From: Mycolicibacterium wolinskyi | Lineage (GTDB): Bacteria > Actinomycetota > Actinomycetes > Mycobacteriales > Mycobacteriaceae | Reading direction: 5' to 3' | DNA: 64,000 nt | Assembly (NCBI RefSeq): GCF_002101965.1 | Contig: NZ_LQQA01000006.1 | Span: 1 to 64,000 of the forward strand | In this document: positions 8,219-15,226 of the stretch, piece by piece | Layout of the letters: the number at the start of each line of letters is the position of its first letter | Numbering within the stretch: the stretch's first letter is position 1 | The notes under the pieces: model-generated | The model's database searches: none | The model's input: the letters and a program-made list of their open reading frames with translations, nothing else | What the model was told of the DNA's origin: nothing | Program-made: the position numbers and the translations under genes

Positions 8219-8794
8219 TCAGTCGTCGTCGACGACGTAGTCAACCTCTGCGAGTAAGTCCTCGATCGGCTCTGCGTGTTCGAAGCTGTTCAGGAGGCTG
8301 GCGAATCCCAACTGCCAGCGGGTGTAGTGGTGTTCCGGCTCGCCGCGTTCTCGCACGCTCACCCTGTTCGGATAGACGGTGCGCGGGATGGGCACGTAGT
8401 AACGGCCTCCGTCGGCGACGGCGAACAGCATGCGGTCGACGAGCGCGCCGCGGTAGAACACGTCGGCGTAGATGCGGGTGACTGGGGTGTCGTCGTCGGC
8501 GAGCTCTGGCAGAAAGTCGTAGTCGAAAGTCTGGCGGTGATCGATCCTCTGCGTCTCGTCAGGGTCGTACCCCCAGGCGATGCTGATATCGACGTCTTCG
8601 ATGAGCACCGCGGTGTTGGCGTGGCCCTTGGCCTCGGTTTCGATTCCGTTGTCGCCGTTCTCGCTCGACAGCCCGTAGTGGTAGACCGGGCCCGATCCGG
8701 CGCCCCAGCATGTGATTTTGTTCCAGCCGCCGCTAGTGGAGTCGGCGATTTTGTGACGGAGTGTGTGTAGGTCCACCGCGTACTTATAGCCCAT
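8219..8794 (-). CDS. Hypothetical protein (191 aa), element cargo candidate
   Basis: ATG at 8794 (MGYKYAVDL...) is preferred; a GTG at 8806 adds four residues. The protein has many Tyr and Trp residues and alternating short strands, a W-G-Y-D-P-D-E segment near residue 77, and a strongly acidic end (DYVVDDD). No signal peptide or membrane segment. It lies on the strand opposite the structural genes, in the part of the element where lysogenic cargo usually sits. No family recognised. Confidence 0.65.
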   Translation of the reverse strand: MGYKYAVDLHTLRHKIADSTSGGWNKITCWGAGSGPVYHYGLSSENGDNGIETEAKGHANTAVLIEDVDISIAWGYDPDETQRIDHRQTFDYDFLPELADDDTPVTRIYADVFYRGALVDRMLFAVADGGRYYVPIPRTVYPNRVSVRERGEPEHHYTRWQLGFASLLNSFEHAEPIEDLLAEVDYVVDDD

Positions 8795-8829
8795 CAAGCA
8801 CGGCACGACCGCGAAACACGGCTCGTAGA

Positions 8830-9111
8830 ATGAACGGCATGGATGATGGCCGGCTGGCCGCGGAGCTGCAGGAGATGATCGCGCCTGGTGACGCGATGAT
8901 CAGCCGCATGCTGGCCGCTGGTGAGCATCTGCCGGCCATCGTCACGCTGGTCGAGGTTGGTGTTGAAGACCGCGTCGCAGTTCCTGCGCGCCACCTGGAC
9001 GCGGTGCAGGCGCTCATCGACGACGGTGCGTTCGACGCCGATGACCGGCGCAGCGTCGCCGGCGACCTGTCCGAGTTGCGAGCCTCAGGGAACGTCAAGG
9101 AGCAGCGTTAG
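8830..9111 (+). CDS. Hypothetical acidic protein (93 aa)
   Basis: Starts at ATG 8830 or 8839, divergent from the preceding minus-strand gene with only 35 bases between. Small, acidic, helical; no motif recognised. It is followed by a strong hairpin at 9149-9177 that probably ends its transcript, so it looks like a one-gene unit with its promoter in the short divergent gap. Confidence 0.6.
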   Translation: MNGMDDGRLAAELQEMIAPGDAMISRMLAAGEHLPAIVTLVEVGVEDRVAVPARHLDAVQALIDDGAFDADDRRSVAGDLSELRASGNVKEQR

Positions 9112-9148
9112 GGCTTCGGCGCAGTCGAGGTACGTTCCGGACACGGAA

Positions 9149-9177
9149 CCGCCCCCGACGTTTTGGTTCGGGGGCGG
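9149..9177 (+). terminator. Hairpin terminator
   Basis: Arms CCGCCCCCGA (9149-9158) and TCGGGGGCGG (9168-9177) pair perfectly over 10 bp with a 9-base loop. It follows the stop of the 93-residue gene at 9111 and faces the end of the convergent minus-strand genes, so it can serve both strands. It has no long T-run, as is usual in mycobacteria. Confidence 0.7.
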
Positions 9178-9221
9178 CTCGGATGCTAAGCGATCCTACG
9201 ATCCAGCTCTACTTTCCTGGC

Positions 9222-9376
9222 TTAGCGGAGGTGGAAGAGGTCTTCTTCGTTGACGATGTCGTCGAAAAGGCGGTCGACGACTTGGAGGTGCCCGCCCGGA
9301 CCGCGGCGCCCTGGGGAGCGCTCGTGTACGTAGAACCACGTCCACGAGCCATGTTCCGGCTCAAGTGTTCAGTCAT
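9222..9376 (-). pseudogene. Small gene overlapping the Ntn-hydrolase stop, split by a -1 frameshift
   Basis: On the minus strand an ATG at 9376 overlaps the end of the Ntn-hydrolase gene by 8 bases and reads MTEHL before sliding into Ser/Thr/Lys-rich nonsense. In the frame one base back, the sequence from 9362 to the TAA at 9224-9222 reads EPEHGSWTWFYVHER ... VVDRLFDDIVNEEDLFHLR, clearly protein-like with G/C-ending codons and no start of its own. One inserted base near 9362 would give a single protein of about 50 residues. It is probably the second gene of the same operon; function unknown. Confidence 0.5.
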
Positions 9377-10241
9377 CGTGCCCTCCCGGTAGGCGGGGAT
9401 TCAGTTGGTCGTTGAAGTAGTGCTTTCGCTTCACCCACTTGAAACCCTCGTGCTTGGTCACCGCTGCGATCTCAATTGGACCTCCCACTGTAGGGTTCCC
9501 TGGCAAGAATCGCATAAAACCAATGGTTACCTGCACAAGAAACTCCGCGAGATCGATCGCGTCTTGAATCGGCATTGCCGGCGCCACAAGCTGTACGTTG
9601 CATTGATTGACCAGTTCCTGCATGAGGGCGACGGCCGCGTCCTCGTCAGCCGATGTCTTGAGGTTGATCAGTGCCTGCGGTACGTAGTTGCTAACACCGT
9701 TGACCAGCCGTGAAATCGCCTCCGGCTCGCCCCACCATGAGGCGCCGGTGTTGTCGGCGAGAAGCGGAACTGGGCCGGTGCAACCATCAGGTCCGAGTCC
9801 GAAGCAGAACATCTCCGGATGATTCTGACCTGCGCCGTAGCCAGCAACTAGCAGGCCGAGGCCGGCGTTCTTGTCACCACCGTCTTCGATATACGGCCGG
9901 TAATTCTCGTCGTAGAAGAACTCTTTGAACCGTCCGACAACCTCGTCCATCGTGTAGGTGTCGGGATCGAGGACCCAGTCGTGATGTGCTTGTGAGTCGC
10001 CCGAGAACCTGCGTCGCAGGTCTTTCGCCAGAGTCGAAATCGATGCTGGGCCAATGTTGCCCAGGCCCCATGTCATCGCCGATATCGGCAGACCCTTACG
10101 CAGGTTGAAGATCTTGTTGGCGTTGTTGTAGATATTGGCAACCAGGACTTGGCCGTCCGGACCCCAGCTAGCCAAGGTGGTTGCACTATCCGAGGCCAAC
10201 ACCAGGCCGTCGTTAACCTTGATTACGAGCGCGATTGTCAC
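9369..10241 (-). CDS. Proteasome-like Ntn-hydrolase
   Basis: I place the start at the GTG at 10241, giving 290 residues beginning M-T-I-A-L-V-I-K. With Thr2 as residue 1 of a processed protein, Asp falls at position 17 (LASDS), and a Lys in NANKIF corresponds to Lys33 of proteasome beta subunits after a 9-residue insertion; the following ISAMTWGLGNIG matches the next strand and turn. These are the signature of the 20S proteasome / HslV / Anbu fold, which self-processes at Thr1. The C-terminal 100 residues are an extra helical part. It is divergent from the excisionase-like gene. It is not the host PrcB, which has a long propeptide. Substrate unknown. Confidence 0.7.
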   Translation of the reverse strand: MTIALVIKVNDGLVLASDSATTLASWGPDGQVLVANIYNNANKIFNLRKGLPISAMTWGLGNIGPASISTLAKDLRRRFSGDSQAHHDWVLDPDTYTMDEVVGRFKEFFYDENYRPYIEDGGDKNAGLGLLVAGYGAGQNHPEMFCFGLGPDGCTGPVPLLADNTGASWWGEPEAISRLVNGVSNYVPQALINLKTSADEDAAVALMQELVNQCNVQLVAPAMPIQDAIDLAEFLVQVTIGFMRFLPGNPTVGGPIEIAAVTKHEGFKWVKRKHYFNDQLNPRLPGGHDD

Positions 10242-10352
10242 CGTGTGAATATCGCACTTGGATCCCCTAAACGGCCGTGCTTTCGACGGAATGGTAAATA
10301 TCGTTACGGTCGAAGCGAGACTCACGGCGGGGGGCAAGCCTCGGACGCGGGA

Positions 10353-10370
10353 TGATCGGCTCTACGATCA
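10353..10370. promoter_or_regulatory. Inverted repeat in divergent promoter region
   Basis: TGATCG (10353-10358) and CGATCA (10365-10370) flank a 6-base spacer, between the Ntn-hydrolase gene and the excisionase-like gene. A plausible operator for a dimeric HTH protein controlling the lysogenic and excision genes. No further elements in this 223-base gap are clear. Confidence 0.4.
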
Positions 10371-10464
10371 CCGCTCATGCCCGAGACGTCGGTGTCAACC
10401 ATCTATAAAGTTCGAACCCATAGCCACAGACCATTATTCGTGCGACCGTCCCTGGACTGCGATC

Positions 10465-10653
10465 GTGGACCCCGCGCTGCTGAATAAGCGGGACGCTTGC
10501 AAGTATCTCGGCGGGATCAGTGAACGCACCCTGATGGAGCACGTCTACGCCGGCCGGCTCAACGCCAAAAAGCTCGGCGCGCGTGTCGTCTTCGAAGTCG
10601 CCGAGCTGCGCCGATTCGTCGCCGAACTTCCTAGCTGGGAGCCACAGAGTTGA
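10465..10653 (+). CDS. Excisionase-like HTH protein
   Basis: 62 residues from GTG 10465; an upstream ATG at 10258 is in frame but the added sequence is Arg-rich and unlike protein. The sequence LLNKRDACKYLGGISERTLMEHVYAGRL is a winged-helix 'HTH_17' excisionase-type domain, followed by the beta-wing (AKKLGARVVFEVAELRRFV). Its place about 700 bp from the att site is where recombination directionality factors usually lie. It could equally be a small transcriptional regulator. An 8-bp-arm hairpin follows the stop. Confidence 0.7.
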   Translation: MDPALLNKRDACKYLGGISERTLMEHVYAGRLNAKKLGARVVFEVAELRRFVAELPSWEPQS

Positions 10654-10685
10654 GCCCGCCACCATAGTGAAGGGCGACGGGCTCA
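10651..10685 (+). terminator. Hairpin after the excisionase-like gene
   Basis: TGAGCCCG (10651-10658) pairs with CGGGCTCA (10678-10685) around a 19-base loop, starting inside the stop codon. It lies between two convergent genes and may end both transcripts. Confidence 0.5.
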
Positions 10686-10702
10686 CCGGGTTGAGGTTGG
10701 GA

Positions 10703-11026
10703 CTACATGGCGCTGGCGCGCTCACATTCGTCTGCTGCGTCGATGAGTGCCGCGGCGAGTGCCCGGGCTCCTGCGGGGTTTATCGCGTCCCCGTACACCG
10801 CTGATAAGACGTGGATGTACCGGTCGACGGTTCCGTCGCGGTCCTGCTCGCCTGCGATGTCCACGCGGAATTCCGTGGTCTCGGTGATGTCGGCGGCGAT
10901 GGTTCGGGATGTTCCTTTGAATGAGCGCCAGCCGCTCGGCGTCCAGTCGTCTACTGCGACCGCGCCGAGAGGCGTCGGGGTGTTATCGGTCGAGTCGGCG
11001 CCGGCGGGGCGCGTATCGTCTTGCAT
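10703..11026 (-). CDS. Conserved hypothetical protein near att (107 aa)
   Basis: ATG at 11026 with GGAGAT upstream. The first 25 residues are disordered; the rest forms a compact alpha/beta domain ending in helix GARALAAALIDAADECERA, a type of small protein often found in mycobacterial genomes and prophages. No function is known to me. It reads away from the att site, and its leader carries the GC hairpin at 11057-11087. Confidence 0.65.
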   Translation of the reverse strand: MQDDTRPAGADSTDNTPTPLGAVAVDDWTPSGWRSFKGTSRTIAADITETTEFRVDIAGEQDRDGTVDRYIHVLSAVYGDAINPAGARALAAALIDAADECERASAM

Positions 11027-11356
11027 TGTCGAATCTCCTATTCAGGTTCGGCCATTCCCCCGGGGCTGTTCCCGCAGCCGCCGGGGGTCTTGCTTGTTCG
11101 GATGTATGTACAGGTGGTCGGTTTGCTCCAATAGGCATGCGTGACGGCGGGCGGTCCGCGGGCGCGAACAGGTGCGGGAGGTGGCCGGGTCGCGGCCGAA
11201 ACTTTCGTCCCTTTCCGGAAGTCTCCACTTTCCTGATACAAACGCGCCCGAACCGGTACGGATTCAGCCAGACCTCCACGGACTGATATCCGCACATTAC
11301 TTTGTGGCACAAGACAATAGCGGACTATTGCGGACATCGGCGGACACACTGAAAGT
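11027..11356. other. Non-coding att-proximal region
   Basis: 330 bases without a credible gene. It contains a GC-rich hairpin at 11057-11087 (arms of 12-13 bp with one bulge), an AT-richer stretch from 11270, and three GCGGAC copies spaced 10 bp apart just before the att core. The layout fits an attachment-site arm region. Confidence 0.6.
11320..11345 (+). repeat. Three phased GCGGAC repeats beside the att core
   Basis: GCGGAC occurs at 11320-11325, 11330-11335 and 11340-11345, each 10 bp apart, so all copies face the same side of the helix. They end 11 bases before the tRNA-derived core and may be arm sites for integrase or excisionase. Confidence 0.5.
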
Positions 11357-11394
11357 ATCAGAAGGTTAGGGGTTCGAATCCCTTCGGGCGCGCA
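11357..11394 (+). other. att half-site: displaced 3' end of tRNA-Arg
   Basis: The sequence from ATCAGAAGG through the T-arm (AGGGG-TTCGAAT-CCCTT) to the acceptor strand CGGGCGC, discriminator G and CA matches the 3' part of bacterial tRNA-Arg(ACG). The 5' half is absent: upstream bases do not form the D-arm or the rest of the anticodon arm. This is what remains when an element inserts within a tRNA gene and restores the intact copy at its other end, which should lie left of this window. Confidence 0.85.
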
Positions 11395-11398
11395 CACG

Positions 11399-11433
11399 AA
11401 AACGAGGCGCGGTCATCGACCGCGCCTCGTTTT
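11399..11433 (+). terminator. Strong terminator downstream of the tRNA-Arg fragment
   Basis: A perfect 16-bp stem (11399-11414 with 11418-11433) and 3-base loop, with A-run and T-run at the ends, so it works on both strands. Originally the tRNA-Arg terminator, it also closes the minus-strand gene ending at 11437. Confidence 0.9.
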
Positions 11434-11436
11434 GTC

Positions 11437-12009
11437 TCAGTGCGTGCTGCCCAGGCAGTACGTGCGTGGCGGCGCCGGATAGTTGTAGGCGCTGGTGTCG
11501 GGCGGGCACGCCTGCGCGTCGTCGCTGTCGAGCTTCTGGACGACCTTGTAGGCCTTGTCGTCGGTCGTGGCGCAGTCGAGTTGTTCGAGTAGGTCGGTGC
11601 CCGGCTGCGGGTGGTAGCAGTGGCCGACCGTGAGGTTCTCGACGAGGCAGAGCCGGCCGACGGTGTCGGTGTCGCCGACGCTCCATGTGTAGCCGATGTA
11701 GTTGGTGTTGGCGCAGGGCTGGTCGGTCTCCATCACGGCGCCCACGGTGTAGCTGGGGTCGGTGGTGCACGGGCTGCGGTGGATGTCGGTGCCGGTCTCC
11801 GGCTTGCCGGGGCTGATGGTCACGCAGTCCCCGACGGAGAAGCTGGTGATCTCCTGCTTGGCCTCCGATGCGGCGCGGCGCTCCTCGCGTTTCTCGGCGA
11901 TGCCGAACTTGGCGAGGAGGATGAGCGCGGTGCCGATGACGACGAGCGCGATGCGGACCTTCTTGTTGCGCCACCAGCGCTGCTTGGCCGGTGTCTGGTT
12001 CTCGATCAT
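11437..12009 (-). CDS. LppU/septum-formation-like membrane-anchored protein
   Basis: 190 residues. A basic start is followed by one membrane segment (about residues 18-36) and a helical linker; the extracellular part contains the repeated pattern VGDCV-x(n)-C, with paired Cys residues at about 62, 80, 98, 122, 131, 145, 163 and 185 likely forming disulfides. This resembles the LppU / 'septum formation' small domain family of actinobacteria, whose role is not established. First chromosomal gene beyond the phage scar; its 3' end abuts the tRNA terminator. Confidence 0.65.
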   Translation of the reverse strand: MIENQTPAKQRWWRNKKVRIALVVIGTALILLAKFGIAEKREERRAASEAKQEITSFSVGDCVTISPGKPETGTDIHRSPCTTDPSYTVGAVMETDQPCANTNYIGYTWSVGDTDTVGRLCLVENLTVGHCYHPQPGTDLLEQLDCATTDDKAYKVVQKLDSDDAQACPPDTSAYNYPAPPRTYCLGSTH

Positions 12010-12339
12010 GAGCTAACCCCCCTGGGTCTCAGTTATCTGAAAGACGGATCATAGCTACATGGTTTGCTGCGCGCGCGTCGACCGTCGTCAAGCTAGAGGG
12101 GGATTGCTGAAGTGCTCCGGATTGCCATTGGCCGATGGCTCGAAGCTAGCTGTTCGCGCAGGATCATTGGGTGATAGCAGCTGAGCATTGACAGAAAGAT
12201 GCGCCGATACTTAGCGTATCGTCACGCACTGAAAAATTTGCTGCGCGGTGGAACGTGTAGCGCGTATGTGCAGCCACAGGAAACTGGCGCGACGTGATCA
12301 GCAAATTTTCTAGAGGCGGTTCGGAATGCGAGGAGGGGC
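12010..12339. other. Divergent regulatory region with two inverted repeats
   Basis: 330 bases between divergent genes. CGATAC-ttagc-GTATCG lies at 12205-12221. An 11-bp pair, AAAATTTGCTG (12233-12243) and CAGCAAATTTT (12299-12309), is separated by 55 bases, the second copy ending 30 bases before the start of the 220-residue gene. No small gene is convincing here. The spaced copies could be two operator sites able to loop. Confidence 0.5.
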
Positions 12340-13002
12340 ATGGCCATGCAGCGTGACGGAGTCGGCGACGCATTCGAGTGCGGCCTGTTTCTCCCCGCCC
12401 GCCAGACGGTTCAGTTTCCGGACATCCTGAGCGGATACACGAGGAGCGAAGCGTTACTGCCGTACTTGGCTGAGGACGACCATCGCCATGTCGATGAGGA
12501 CCGTCATCTCCTCGACGAAGAGGCCATGCGCCTCGATGCCGAGCGGTCCGCCCGCGATGTCGCGCGCTATCACGCGGTCCGTCGGGAAACGTCGATGCTG
12601 GCGATGATCAACACCGCGTTGCCGCTCGGCGAAAGCGTCGCGCTCACCAGCGGGCAGGATTACCTGCTGTCCGTTGCGCGCGATGAACGCGTCCGCCTCG
12701 GGGAGCCCGATATGCGTGACCTGTCACGTGCCGCCGCGGCGATGCGTGACTTGGTATGCGCCAAATTGGATGCGCTCGTAGTGGATTCGGTCACCGTGGC
12801 CGCCGACGGCGACACACTCGTCAGCGGTGACGGCGACGAGTTGGCGGTGCTGGGCCGCTTGTGCCCCACGTGTTGGTACGCGACGCGGGCTGCGCTCGCT
12901 CAACGCGCGATCGATGACCAGGTCTACCCCGTTTTGGGGCAGGGCCTGCTCGATCCCACATCGGTTGCGGTGCTCTATACCCTTGCGCTCATCGACTTTT
13001 GA
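12340..13002 (+). CDS. Hypothetical protein (220 aa)
   Basis: Starts at ATG 12340 (or 12346), preceded by GAGGAGGGG. Soluble, acidic and Asp/Arg-rich in the first 90 residues, more hydrophobic after; CPTC-type pair LCPTCW near residue 170. No recognised domain. It stands alone, convergent with the CsbD gene 10 bases downstream. Its expression may depend on the paired repeats upstream. Confidence 0.65.
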   Translation: MAMQRDGVGDAFECGLFLPARQTVQFPDILSGYTRSEALLPYLAEDDHRHVDEDRHLLDEEAMRLDAERSARDVARYHAVRRETSMLAMINTALPLGESVALTSGQDYLLSVARDERVRLGEPDMRDLSRAAAAMRDLVCAKLDALVVDSVTVAADGDTLVSGDGDELAVLGRLCPTCWYATRAALAQRAIDDQVYPVLGQGLLDPTSVAVLYTLALIDF

Positions 13003-13012
13003 GCGGAACTCG

Positions 13013-13186
13013 CTACTTCTTGAAGGCGTCCTTGATCTTCTCGCCGGCGTCCTTCAGGTTCGACTTCGCCTGGTCGAGCTTGCCCTCGTTCTCCGTGTCG
13101 CGGTCGCCGGTAGCCCGCCCGACTCCTTCTTTGGCCTTGCCGGCCACGTCGTCGAGCTTGTTGCTGATCTTGTCGTTCGTGCCCAT
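13013..13186 (-). CDS. CsbD-family stress protein
   Basis: 57 residues; ATG 13186 with GGGGGCC upstream. Contains the CsbD pattern: an N-terminal KLDDVAGKAKEGVG helix, a Gly/Asp turn and a second KLDQAKSNLKDAGEKIKD helix. CsbD proteins are small hydrophilic general stress proteins, sigma-B controlled in Bacillus; the molecular role is unknown. A GGGTAT element about 50 bases upstream would fit a mycobacterial SigF/SigB promoter. Confidence 0.9.
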   Translation of the reverse strand: MGTNDKISNKLDDVAGKAKEGVGRATGDRDTENEGKLDQAKSNLKDAGEKIKDAFKK

Positions 13187-13233
13187 GGTGGGCCCCCTAT
13201 TGCATGTCGACTCGGACTTGAAGCAATAGCGGG

Positions 13234-13239
13234 ATACCC
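13234..13239 (-). promoter_or_regulatory. Possible SigF-type -10 element for the CsbD gene
   Basis: GGGTAT on the minus strand, 48 bases before the start. A GTGA-type sequence 14 bases further upstream is a poor match to the expected GTTT -35, so the call is tentative. Confidence 0.35.
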
Positions 13240-13253
13240 GATGCTCCGGGTTT

Positions 13254-13508
13254 TCACTCCGAGGTGACGGTCGCCGCGATCTCGCAGGCGATTTCGTACA
13301 GCACCGCGTCGGTGACATGTTTCCGCGCGGCCTGACGGTTCAGCCGGAACACCGAGGACAGCAGATCGATGTGGCAGGTCACCTGGACCCGCGCCAGCTC
13401 CCACGGCACATGCAGGCCATGGTGTTCTTCGAGGAGTCGCAGTAATACCGAGACGCGGTCGTTCATCCACGGTGAGCGTCCGGGCACCGCCGTCGCCGAC
13501 GTCCGCAT
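13254..13508 (-). CDS. Conserved hypothetical mycobacterial protein
   Basis: The part from MNDRVSVLLRLLEEHHG (ATG 13466) to the stop is clearly protein: a helical domain with HGLHVPWELARVQV and a region resembling DNA-binding small domains. I chose the upstream ATG 13508 (84 residues), but ATG 13466 (70 residues) is equally possible, and neither has a good ribosome-binding site. The open frame further upstream is Arg/His-rich and not credible. Function unknown. Confidence 0.5.
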   Translation of the reverse strand: MRTSATAVPGRSPWMNDRVSVLLRLLEEHHGLHVPWELARVQVTCHIDLLSSVFRLNRQAARKHVTDAVLYEIACEIAATVTSE

Positions 13509-13778
13509 CTGCCCGGCGTACCGGCCCCGCCACGGGCTCTGCACCGACTTGTGGTGGGACTGGCGGGGGAGCCCAGTGGGCCGGGGCCGGGCGCGAACCC
13601 GGACGCCGCCGTGCGGCGAACCGCAACCCGTGAATGCTGCCGTCCGCATGACCTTGGCGGTCGCCATCGCGTGTCTATGACCCATCAACCGGTACCTGCC
13701 CCGACAAATATCGTTGTGCAACCGACTTTACGTGAACGTCAGGGCACAGGCTGGATCAAGATCAGGATTGGTGCGGGT

Positions 13779-14132
13779 TCACGTCCACAGGACCGCGATT
13801 CCGGCGGCGAGCAGTGGCAAGACGCCCGCGGCGATGAACAGCGGCATCACCGGCCGTCCGGCGCGACGCTCGCGCACCCGTCCGATGCCGAGCACCGCAC
13901 CGAGGGCGATCAGGATGACGAGTTTGACGCCGATCTTCGGGTAGTTGAGTTCGATGCCTGCCGGCCATGGTGCTGCCAGGACCAAGCCGGTCACCAACGA
14001 CAGGGTGATCCCGTAGTCCATGACCTTGGTGATCTGAAAGCGACGGGCTGCCGCCTCGGCGACCCAGGCGCCGACCATCACGGCGAATCCGATCAGATGC
14101 AAATAAACAACTACGTTGCGTAGTAGATCCAT
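13779..14132 (-). CDS. Small integral membrane protein (117 aa)
   Basis: Four hydrophobic segments at about residues 8-28, 42-58, 67-85 and 95-115, with HLIGFAVMVGAW near the start, as in small CopD-like or 'Fe-S oxidoreductase' membrane proteins of mycobacteria. No catalytic motif beyond His12. Possible substrate or partner unknown. Divergent from the phosphoesterase gene; the 170-base gap contains TGAAC-n2-GTTCA at 14233-14244, a possible operator. Confidence 0.65.
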   Translation of the reverse strand: MDLLRNVVVYLHLIGFAVMVGAWVAEAAARRFQITKVMDYGITLSLVTGLVLAAPWPAGIELNYPKIGVKLVILIALGAVLGIGRVRERRAGRPVMPLFIAAGVLPLLAAGIAVLWT

Positions 14133-14301
14133 GGCCGGATTCTAGGGTGTGCACAGGGCTAGGCAAGGGTCGGCGCGCCTCGCTCAGCTAGGGAAAGGAG
14201 CGAAACGCGCCAACTTCGGCCCAGAGTAAACCTGAACCAGTTCATATTCCAGGGTTCGTCATAACTGCTGTGGCGCGTCTGCGCAACCGACGTCACGTAC
14301 T

Positions 14302-14811
14302 GTGGGATCGGTGCGGCTGTTGCTCATCGCCGATACTCACGTGCCCAAGCGCGCCCGCGATCTCCCGGCGCAGGTCTGGGATCAGGTCGACCACGCCGAC
14401 GTCGTGATCCACGCCGGTGACTGGGTGGAGCCGGCCCTGCTCGACGCGCTGAGTGCGCGTGCGGCCCGTGTCGTCGCCTGCTGGGGCAACAACGATGGCG
14501 CCGAACTACGCAGGCGTCTCCCGGAGCGCGCGGACGTCACGTTGGCGGGCCTGCGTTTCACGGTCGTTCACGAAACCGGCGCTGCCACCGGACGTGAGGC
14601 CAGAGTGGCCAGGGACTACCCCGACACCGATGTGCTGGTGTTCGGCCACAGCCACATTCCGTGGGATACCACCGCCAAAACCGGACTGCGCCTGCTGAAC
14701 CCGGGTTCGCCGACCGATCGGCGGCGCCAACCGTACTGCACGTACATGACGGCGGAGGTGGCGGGCGGTGTGCTCTCCGACGTCACCTTGCATGCGCTGG
14801 ATCGGCGATGA
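14302..14811 (+). CDS. YfcE/MJ0936-type metallophosphoesterase
   Basis: 169 residues from a GTG (a GTG at 14311 is an alternative). All five calcineurin-like motifs are present: DTH (about 11-13), GDW (43), GNND (66), a His near 92 and GHSH (117-120), giving the two-metal site of YfcE-type phosphodiesterases. Cytosolic; natural substrate unknown. It overlaps the next gene by ATGA, so the two form one unit. Confidence 0.85.
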   Translation: MGSVRLLLIADTHVPKRARDLPAQVWDQVDHADVVIHAGDWVEPALLDALSARAARVVACWGNNDGAELRRRLPERADVTLAGLRFTVVHETGAATGREARVARDYPDTDVLVFGHSHIPWDTTAKTGLRLLNPGSPTDRRRQPYCTYMTAEVAGGVLSDVTLHALDRR

Positions 14812-15224
14812 CGCGACGCGATCGCGCGCGGCTCGACGATGTGCACGAGATCGCCGCTTCGATGCCCTACGTCAAGCGCATCGAAGGGCCCAAAGGCAAC
14901 CCGATCTATCAGGTCGGCGGTAAGTCGTTCGTCTTCTTCCGCACCCCCCAACCCGATGCGGTCGACCCCGACACCGGTGAGCGCTATCCCGACGTGATCA
15001 TGATCTGGGTGGAGAGCGAGAGCGACAAACTCGCGCTCGTGCAGGATCCGCGATCGCCGTTCTTCACCACGGATCGATTCGACGACCATCCGTCGGTTCT
15101 GTTGCGCGCGAGCCGGTTAGGCGAAATCAGCCGCGGCGAGTTGGCCGAGTTGATCCAGGACGCCTGGCTTTCGCGGGCCTCGTCACGGCGGGCGGAGAAA
15201 TGGCTCGCCGAGCACGGCGGCTGA
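14808..15224 (+). CDS. MmcQ/YjbR-family protein
   Basis: 138 residues starting in the ATGA at the end of the phosphoesterase gene. The order of strands (GNPIYQVGGKSFVFF...; VIMIWVESESDKLALVQD) and the final LIQDAWLSRAS-xR helix match the MmcQ/YjbR (DUF419) cytosine-methylase-like DNA-binding fold. These small proteins are thought to bind nucleic acid, but no activity is established. Convergent with the HxlR gene 2 bases downstream. Confidence 0.8.
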   Translation: MTRRDRARLDDVHEIAASMPYVKRIEGPKGNPIYQVGGKSFVFFRTPQPDAVDPDTGERYPDVIMIWVESESDKLALVQDPRSPFFTTDRFDDHPSVLLRASRLGEISRGELAELIQDAWLSRASSRRAEKWLAEHGG

Positions 15225-15226
15225 CG

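Larger units (their letters stand above)
1..11394. mobile_element. Right part of an integrated phage-like element (prophage remnant or satellite)
   Basis: The right boundary is the displaced 3' part of a tRNA-Arg gene at 11357-11394, followed by the tRNA's own terminator, which is the usual scar of tyrosine-integrase insertion. The left boundary is not in the window. Content is phage-like: small zinc-ribbon proteins, WhiB, HTH proteins, a tape-measure protein, a TerS-like protein and an excisionase-like protein next to att. In the visible part I find no integrase, capsid, portal, large terminase, lysin or other tail gene. Most + strand genes from 1 to 6988 overlap by a few bases and look co-transcribed. 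Whether the missing structural genes lie to the left or are truly absent cannot be seen here. Confidence 0.85.

Noticed and set aside
9183..9392. Plus-strand 69-residue reading frame after the hairpin
   Set aside because: Opposite strand of the better-coding split gene at 9222-9376, and it lacks a ribosome-binding site.
10242..10337. Longer Ntn-hydrolase start at 10337
   Set aside because: The extra 32 residues have no family match, while the GTG at 10241 places Thr right after Met with correct spacing to Asp17; a processed propeptide cannot be fully excluded.
11038..11397. Minus-strand reading frame running through the tRNA-Arg fragment (starts APEGIRTPNLL)
   Set aside because: This is the well-known false protein obtained by reading a tRNA-Arg gene backwards; no ribosome-binding site or coding bias.
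13509..13721. Upstream extension of the hypothetical gene ending at 13254
   Set aside because: Added residues are Arg/Pro-rich and out of character for coding; shorter starts are preferred.
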